From Trichostrongylus colubriformis (lineage: Eukaryota > Nematoda > Chromadorea > Rhabditida > Trichostrongylidae), in assembly GCA_963978905.1 (NCBI GenBank), contig OZ022261.1, positions 30,253,686-30,317,685 on the forward strand: a stretch of 64,000 nucleotides of DNA, given 5' to 3'. Of the stretch, positions 13,201 through 22,200 are shown one piece after another. Every line of letters starts with the position of its first letter. Within the stretch, counting starts at the first letter, position 1. The notes beneath the pieces were generated by a model that made no database searches, was not told where the DNA came from, and saw nothing but the letters and a program-made list of their open reading frames with translations. The position numbers were made by a program, and so were the translations under genes.

Positions 13201-16200
13201 AGCTTTCCCTTCTTGTTTCACGCCTTCATCATTCTAATCCGAAACGCCCGTTTATGAGGCCCAGCTGCAGATTTTGGAGCATGCGCGCAAAAGCAGAATG
13301 CCGAAAATGTTTAATATTGTCTCTAACCGTATACATTGACAAAATTCTCTGATCAGACTTCTGCCTGGAAAGGTGCAAAGTTAATTTTACACGAACATCC
13401 AACCAGTGGGCAAAGATTAATACGCTTTGTTACTTAGTACGCCATGAAAGTATAAAAAGGAGTTGAACAGTTATGAGTTAAAAAAACACTCACCCACGGA
13501 ACGCATATTTATTATTAAAAATGAAGGCCCCTAATGCCAGCGCCAAACCGATGAATGCAAAAACGGCAACACTGTAGTATAGCTGAAACAAACAAAATAT
13601 TATTGATTGTGCATCACCTGATCCTCGCTCAAGTGTGCTTTCGAAGGCACACAGACGGGTCGATTTACCTTTTCGGAACAGTAGAGCGCGAGCGCGTCAG
13701 GTGAGCAGCACCAAGTGAAAAGACTACATGGCACCATAAGGCGCACAATACTTTGGACGCAAGTTAAACGTTTGGGTCGCATTTGGCAACTCTCGTACGA
13801 AATGTTACGACTGCGTGTCGGGGTGCTTTTCTAAGGCACGCTATACAGCCCCAGACCAAGGGAGCAACTCAGTGAAATCAGCAGTAGCCGTGAAAAGGTT
13901 TGTCATAAAACGAAGTATTTTTGTGGTGCCATAATATCGCAAAAAATGTCTGTATCGGACTGGCAACGGAACGTAGGTCTGTTACGTTATGATCTGACAA
14001 TTTTCGAAATAAAGGAAGCACATGGTGCTTTACAGAGTCCCTTACCACTTGCAACTTCACTCCATGAACTACGGGACAATCTGGGTAGGAGGGAGGGGGG
14101 CACTTCCATAACGGAGTATCATGAAAGGAGAAGGCATGGATAAAAGCAGGGAGTAGATGTCCTCCGTGCGCGAGTTTGAAATTGGGTTCAAGATAACCGC
14201 TTCAAGATGACCCAAAAAAACTGGACCAATTGAGATTCGCTTTGAATGAAGCCGATAAAATATAACAGTGAACTAATGGCAAAAACCGCACCTCGCTGGC
14301 AACCGTGAGAATCGATTCGCGGATGATGGTTGAATCGGGCGGTGGACCCTTACTTGAATACCATTGCTCTTTATTATACCATTCCAATTCTTGTGTTGTC
14401 GTATCATAGAAACCCATTACAACATATTTACCATCTGAACACAAAAAATGTGACGCCATATGGATGACAAATTCCGGGTGCGCGACAAGACACTCGAATT
14501 GGGTTACTTCACGCGAGGAGGGGCGACCGTCCCCTTTAGCTAACCCTCCAGCTCAATCCACTACGAGACCAGCAAGGCACTTATCGTACACATTGCATCT
14601 TACTCAAATTGCGTGACGTGATGATTGAGTTCAGGTGTCCTGTCACATACCCAGAACCACTAACAATCTTGAGAGCACTCACTTTGCATCTGTTCAATCT
14701 GAGTGCGAGCTATTCGATCACCGGAATCCGAAAACATCACACGTCCCTGAAAGGGATGTATTCATTTTGTGAGGTGAGTATCGTAAGGTCGAAATTTCGC
14801 GCGGCAATCCGCGGTGAGTGCGAGTTGTTTTCTTCGCGTGCGATTGCGTACACTTCCTTCAAATTTCACGCCTGAATCGATTAGTTTCTGATTAGAATTG
14901 TTATCATGTTATTGTTACTGTTTCTCTTACTTGTCAATGTTGCTATTGTCATTTTATGTACAATAGTCTCTTTCTACTTTGTCCAAAGTATTTGTATTGT
15001 TTATTATTGTTTGAAGTGTTTGTTATAATTATTAAGGGTGTTAGGTGTGCTAAGTTCCATATATTCTTGATGCTACCGCAGTGAGAAGGGACGTCCCACC
15101 ACGGGCAGTTTTTCCAAAGCTCGAAAGGGGAAGGAGCCCCTTCCGTCCTTCACTAAGGCTTAAGCAGAAATATACGCTCTCATTTGCATATTGACCCCGC
15201 TTAGCTGAGCAACTTTTTATAAGAGCCCCCCCCCCCCACCATCTTCATTGCGAAGCACCATATTCTACTCTATTCAAAGTATTTGGGCACTATTTCTTCA
15301 ATGAACTCCTACAGTACCAGCCCACTGCGTCCTGAGCAGATTGAGCTAGTCCTATGAATGAATATGAATATGAGTCCTTCAGAACCGATTGAGGCAATTC
15401 GTGCTGGCGGCGCCGCAAATCGAAATTCCGACCTAACGATGTACATCCATTCGGTGGGCATATATAGCTATTCAAAGCGATGTACGGTAGTAAAATGGAA
15501 CAACAACGAACTTACCGAGACTCCTTTAAATAGAGTGTTCTTAACGCATTCGAAGAGAATATCGGCCATTAACTGGTTATCGTAACTGAACTGTTCTAAT
15601 CGAACGCCTGGTGGCAGCCGATTCCGAGTGCAGTTGAAAGCTAACGCCAACGCCCTGAACAAGCTTACGTGAGTCGAATGGTTTTGTGGAAAAAAAGTGA
15701 AAAAAACTCGTCAATTTGGATGACTTGTAACCTGCAACAAATCGAGATGGTCCATCAGGATACGTAGGGAGTCGAAGATACCTCGACGGAGAGGTGGGGT
15801 CGTATTCAACGGGAGAGAAGGAGGGGATCGTAATTGCAAAGGTCAGCAATGGTCCCAGGCTAGATGGTAAGCGGAACATGCCGTCGGCTGATCCGGTTAT
15901 GCGGGAAAACATGATGAATGAATTTGACTGGTCAAACCAAAAATTACAGTAATAAGATACTGAGTGATATAATGCAATTGGCAAGTGCTGCTGACACTGG
16001 AAAGGTTATGTAGATGTTGAAAGAAGGGTCGTATTTGGGTTCCCATTGAGGGGGGGGGGGGGTCGTACTGAAGCAGCCGTTTTTCTCGACACCTGGCCGT
16101 GCCCTGTGACCCATCATGCTCAGACAACGAAAACCCATATGTGTCTTTAGTATCCCTGGAGATATAAGGGTGTTTTTGCAGTAGTAAAATTGTCGTTCTC

Positions 16201-19200
16201 TTTAGAAGGCATTTCCCCAGTCGAGCAATCCAATCAAGACTGCACTTTGTCAGCATTTTTCAATAACCTTCACTCGATTTACCAGTGAGTTCCTAGTAGC
16301 GACTGAGTTGGCAGCTGTGACATCGACTGCGTAACAAGCCTTACAGGCTTTTCATCTCATCGAAGCGCTATCAATTAAAAGTTTTCCTTGCAGTGAACTC
16401 AGAGCTCTAGCGCGCCCAATAATGAAAGTTTAGTAGCTGGTTAAAGCGAATGAGAACCTCACCAACAAAAGAAATAAGCCGCTCTGACCGCGAGATTCTT
16501 GTGCGTTTAATAAAGCCTGGAAGTGGTGTTCAAACAGCTTTTTGCTCGGTGGTATCACGCGAAGTTCAATGATATCACCGGTTCCCCTTGTAAACGTTGC
16601 CTTCACTAATAAAGTTTATGTCTTACAATGTTTCATTGCAAGCGAGCCTGCTTCACCACGTTAACGCCACGTTGCAAAATGGCTGCGTCCAATGACAATG
16701 TGGCTAGCATGATGGGCGTGGCTAGGTCGGGTTCGAGCAGGCTTCGCGTGGTAATGGCCGAACGTTGTTCAACAAAGGGCGCAACCTCGATAGTTACACA
16801 AGGATCGATCTCCTTCGAGAGGTGAGTGGACTACTACTTTACCGTGAGATGAGATTTCAAGCTTCAACTTCAAACAGCTCTCGCCCACGCATCATGGAGG
16901 TCATGTAACAGCTAAATAAAATAAATTACCAAACAGCATCATAGGCAAGCGGAGCTTCCGGAAATCCTCCAGTGTTCGCTGGATCAGAATCCGGTGATAA
17001 CATAGCCGTAAGGCGAGCTTGGAATTCTCGTCCAGTCATACCAGATATTGTAGCATTCTCATCTCGAGACAACATCACACTTTCTGTAGTGAAGTGATAC
17101 TGCGCCGCTTCAACCATCTGTAAAGTCCAACATTAATAGCTATTCTATGTTAGCAGCCTGCCCTGCCTGTAACCGGTGAGCATCAGGACACTCTAACTGC
17201 GTCACCGCGCCAGCTGCGTCGCCGCGCGCTCAGTGCCTTGCTGGTTCCGTTGTGAATGGACCACGTGCTAGCGGCACGACCGCTGCTTCATCGCGTGACC
17301 TAACGCAGCTGGTCTGTCCTGATGCCCAGTTGTGTATAACTTACCTGCTCTGCAGTGCAGTTCAAATGCTCCTCTGTTGGTGGGATGTACCAAGTGTCAG
17401 CATACCATCCAATAAAAAACCACGTATATTTACGGCCATACAATTTGTGATGATATGCCTGAAAATAAGATATGTTACATATTGTAATAATATTGTTACA
17501 TTCCATCCTTGCATGGTTTTCCGTCGGAAACTGGATCTCACACTCCTTATGTCTCATCGTAGTCTTCGCTAAGTTAATTTTCTTTTTTCAGTCTCACGAG
17601 AATTTATGGCTATGGCTTAATAAGCAAGAAGTAATTGCCATCGACAAGCCACACCTTCCCAATGGACTTGTCGAAAAATTCATTCCATTTCAACTGCAAT
17701 TTGGCTAATGAGCAAGGTTTATCTTCAGTCTATCTGCACATGAAGCCTTGTGGAGGTTTATGCGCATCGCACGTATACGACCCTCACAGGCGGGTTGAGT
17801 GACGACGGAGAAATAGAGGGAAGAGGGCTAGGGCAAATCGGGTGAAAGTGACGTGCTTCAACGACGAGCCCAAGGGAATTTGAGGCTTCCTGATAAATTC
17901 GGCATTATCGCAAAGCAATCTTGTCGTGTGGCAATCCGTGATGAAGAGCTTTGAAACTTCAGCAGAATCGGCCGATGCGGTTCTTTAGAGCGAAGCTTTT
18001 CGTGACACAAACAGATTCTAAGTATTAGGAAATGATTAAGATGGTCCCTTACTTGACAGAGGACTTTCCTTGCTTCTGTCACATAAAACAGACCCACGAT
18101 AACCCGAGCATCTTGACGACGTAACGTCTTCATAGCATCTGTTGGATCACCATAGAAACTCTGTCGTTCAACTCGAATGCCTTTACGACGTCCTAGCTCC
18201 TTAAAAATAGAAGCTTTTGTGCCATTCACCATGTAAAGTACAAACGTAATAACTTTTTGGAAAAACTTTGCTGACAATGAGCAGTCTACTCAATAGAGGT
18301 TATCGCACAAGAGATGGGCGTGTGATAGGACACTCGAATAGGGTCTTCGCGCACGACAGTGCTTCGTTGGTTCCCTTACGAACTACATACGCACTGAGAG
18401 ATGTGGCCACCGCCTTCTTGCGTGACCTGACCCATTTCGAATGTCCTGTCGCACACCCTACACGTGATAGTGGACTTTCTTGATAAAATTCAGTACTGCT
18501 CTCTTCTGAGAAAGCACACAATAAGAAAGCAGTATATATTAGAATTAGGTGAAGCATGCTAGGCTTTTAGGGTACAGTAGCTATAGGAGGCATATCGGTA
18601 TCCCAATAAATCGAACTTCTTCACTCATCATTTCAGTTTCGCCAAGTTAGAGGATTTTGGATGTGTACAAATTTAGCCACTGATTGGAACAACTCTCCAA
18701 TTGTATTCCCTCGAATGATAATTTATGAAGCGATAATTCAAGTGGATATATCCCTATCTGCATGTGTAGAAGTACGATTTGTAGTTTGTTGGTTTAATTT
18801 TAGCGCAGAAAAGAGACGTACGACGAAAATTTCGCATAATAATATATGGCCCCCTTGGGGTTTCTATGAAGCACATCAAAAAACAAATAAATAACGAGAT
18901 CAATAAATCTCTGGGCCACATTGTACCTCGAGATCTTTGGCGGTCGACGTGAAAACTTCTTCAACCGATTGTAGGATGGTGATCTTTTTCCAGTGAAATT
19001 TCTCGAACAATCGCATTCTGAAGAACAGTTATTAATTTATGAATTTTCAGTGCTGCATTGAAGAGTGTTTTTTTTGTATTTCTTTGTTGTCGAAGCAGGT
19101 AAACTACACCTCAACAAAAAAAGATAACTACTCAAAATAGCTTTAATAAAGTGACCAACATACTCACCGTGTTGGATTCTGCATATTTGCCGATGGATGT

Positions 19201-22200
19201 GTCCGAAATAGCGTAGGAAATCGGTCCCTATTAGATAATGCTGGAGAGCTGGCGCCATAAGAAACCTGAAAATAGCCATCTGTTCAACTTCTACCTCACT
19301 AGGAATGGTATGACTCCAAGAACTAGTAATTAGTTCTTGATGCTCATGACTGGAAAGGTATGAAACCGTAAAGTATTTTTACCCATCAAAAACACCGAGC
19401 CCAGCCGCGCTCCGGTAATTTTCTCGACTAACCATGTTCCACCAGAGATCTCACCAATGCTGCTACCCAACTTCAACTTTTTGTTTTCTGTACAATGACT
19501 TTTTTGATCGCTACTTAAAATCCTAAGTTTCCAAGTTGCAGTCATCAAGGATATCCCACTATTTCTACTTATTGGGTGCATCTCTGAGCAGTGATGTTCA
19601 TCGTATTTTCTTATTTGCACCTCTGTGTCACCTTACCCAACTGCATGACACCTATTAGTATATGGCAACCGATGATTCTATGCGCACCAGCACACTCGAA
19701 CAGGGTCATGTGCTACGCAAGTGGCGTCACCGCGTGCGGCAGTGTGTTGCTGATCCGCTATGAATCGACCGTGTACCAAGGAGCGCAGCCGCCGCATTCT
19801 CGCGTGACCTGACCCAAATGAAGTGTTCTGACGACTTGAGTTGCCCCATAGTTCTTGGATACAGTTGTACAATGAAATATGTAAACAAAACCCTAAGAGT
19901 AGGGGGCATAGAAAGGGTGATAGAAAAGCTCTAAAAGAATCATCGGATATCATCATCATGTTCAGCACATACTTTGAACCCCCCCCCCTCCTCCTCTCAG
20001 CGGACCAGAGTCAGCACAAAACATTTTAGATTTGTTCCATAGAAAAATCGAATCCATGAGCTGCACTGCACAGTCTGAGATGGTTTGGCAGAAGTTGCTC
20101 TACTGATTGTGAAAAGAACCTGACGCTTTCTCCTTCCCTTCTTCACGATTCAGTTCTACTGAACAGATCACAACGTCCAGCGAGTAACGTTGTGTAACCA
20201 ACAGCGCCACAATTCAATTTCCGGCTTGGACGCCGCCAAATTTGGCAGCACGTATGAAATGAAAACGCGCACTGACGTCATGGAACTTAGTACATACATT
20301 TTGAAGTTACCCACTTCAATGTATGAATTGCAAGGGAAATCTCAGCTATGCCATGCTGTACATAATGAATATATTAATATTAATATGTATTAATAGATTA
20401 CATTTTCTTCATCCCATATGGATAGGTGTAAGTTGCAATGCGGCAAAAATACCAACGATACCTTTCCAGACAGACTCCCGCCGCTTTCTCCTCGATGAAA
20501 CTTGATATTTCACGAAAACTGAGTGTGGAATTGAGGAAATATTTATATTTTTACCTATCATTGTTCTTCACCCCCTTTTGTCACGACCGCTATAAGATGT
20601 TATTTTGTCCAACGTCGCCTGACCCAAACTCGAAGTGGTTATTGAGGCTGCTTTCAGAGCTTTTGGGATTGTTGAAAGTATCCCTTTTATGTGGATCAGT
20701 ACGAAGGTAGTCCAGGTCTTTAGTAACGCGAGGTTCGACTGGCACGATGAGTTCTGCTGAGCCTCCCCGTTAAGCTTGTGGAGAACAGCTTCGACCATCT
20801 CCTTGTCTGTGAGGTCTTCCCAGCAGGCTCACCTCAATCTCGATGAAGCTGGACCATAAAGTGGTTATTCTCGGACTCCCTAATCTTCTGGAGCACATCC
20901 CAGCGCACCAGACCCTGCCCATCTCACTGAACGCAGGTCATGGATTTTTCTGGGATGTAAGTTCTGTTTGACCCTCAGCATTTATCTCTCGAGCTGTCCT
21001 CCCATCTGAGCCGTCCCTTCCCTGTACGGTTAATTTTGCCGAGCAGCATCTGTAGCTTTTTGCCATCGCCGTAAGGTAGATGGTCGACAGCAACGTTTCA
21101 TGACTCCCAAAACTTAGTGTTCAGAGGCCAGTATTCAGGACAAAATTCAAGCGTAAAAATGTCAACCACCCATTGTAGACAAAAAGACACCTTCCATGGG
21201 TGTACCACTGTTGATCTGTGACAGAAACTTCGGTGTAAAAGTGAACAAATAAATACGGAAGAGAATTTAATTTCCAATGCAGTTTATGAGTGTATCTAAT
21301 AAAGAGATCCCTCGGAAGACCTCTGCTAGTTATGTTGCTCAAGTGGGCGCAGCTCAGCCTTCAGCTCGCTGACGAAATTAGAGTTATGAAATTGAGTGCG
21401 GGAGTGGCAATCTCGGGGGATTCGCGGACAGCTGCATGTAGATCTCATTGCGTTGATAAGTGAATGTAAAATTGATTACGCCACAGCAATACGGTAGCAA
21501 ACAGTTGGTACTTTAGAACACTTGAAAAATTATATTAGTTGAAAGTGTGTTTTCAGATTTTTTTCAGCGCACATACGAGCTGATTGATTCTCGAATTTAT
21601 TGCACTATAGAACACATCCGGGTCTGTGGGTTGTCGACCCACGGAGGGCAGTGTAATTGCTTAACGAGCCGCGGTCAATTTCGTCAATTCCACTGCAATG
21701 AGAAGAAATTGCTGTGTGAATCAGTGCACACTATCAAAGAACTAGTGGGAATTAAATATGAAAACGGCATTACTCTTTATGCTCCCACTTTCGTAGCATT
21801 TTTTCGTTCAACGACTAAACTATGGCGATAGAAGGTGACGAACTGGCTGAGGAATTCTAAGAAGATGGGGTGTATTTTTGGTCAGAAAAGAAAGGAAGGT
21901 CGTACTCGTTGAGCAAGTTCCTCGCTGAATCTTCAACAAAATCTTCCCAACTTGTTTTTGGAATTTATAGTAAAACGTCATTCGAAAATCATGCTTTGTA
22001 ATACTTTGTGCTAGGTAGTAGTATAAAATATGATTATCGATCGTCTCTCCGAAAGACAACTATTATAATACTAGTGTTCAGTAAAGGACAAGAAGTACTT
22101 GTCTGGGGAAGGGATTCACAAGAGTTCTTTCAGCGCAATGTTTGAACTTGTTCAGGGGCCATTGGGCATGTGGTTACCCTTGGTAATAGCTGGCAGACTG

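Noticed and set aside
20568..21110. Possible retroelement coding remnant
   Set aside because: Some blocks look coding-like, but frames are broken and I see no reverse-transcriptase motif such as a YxDD box.
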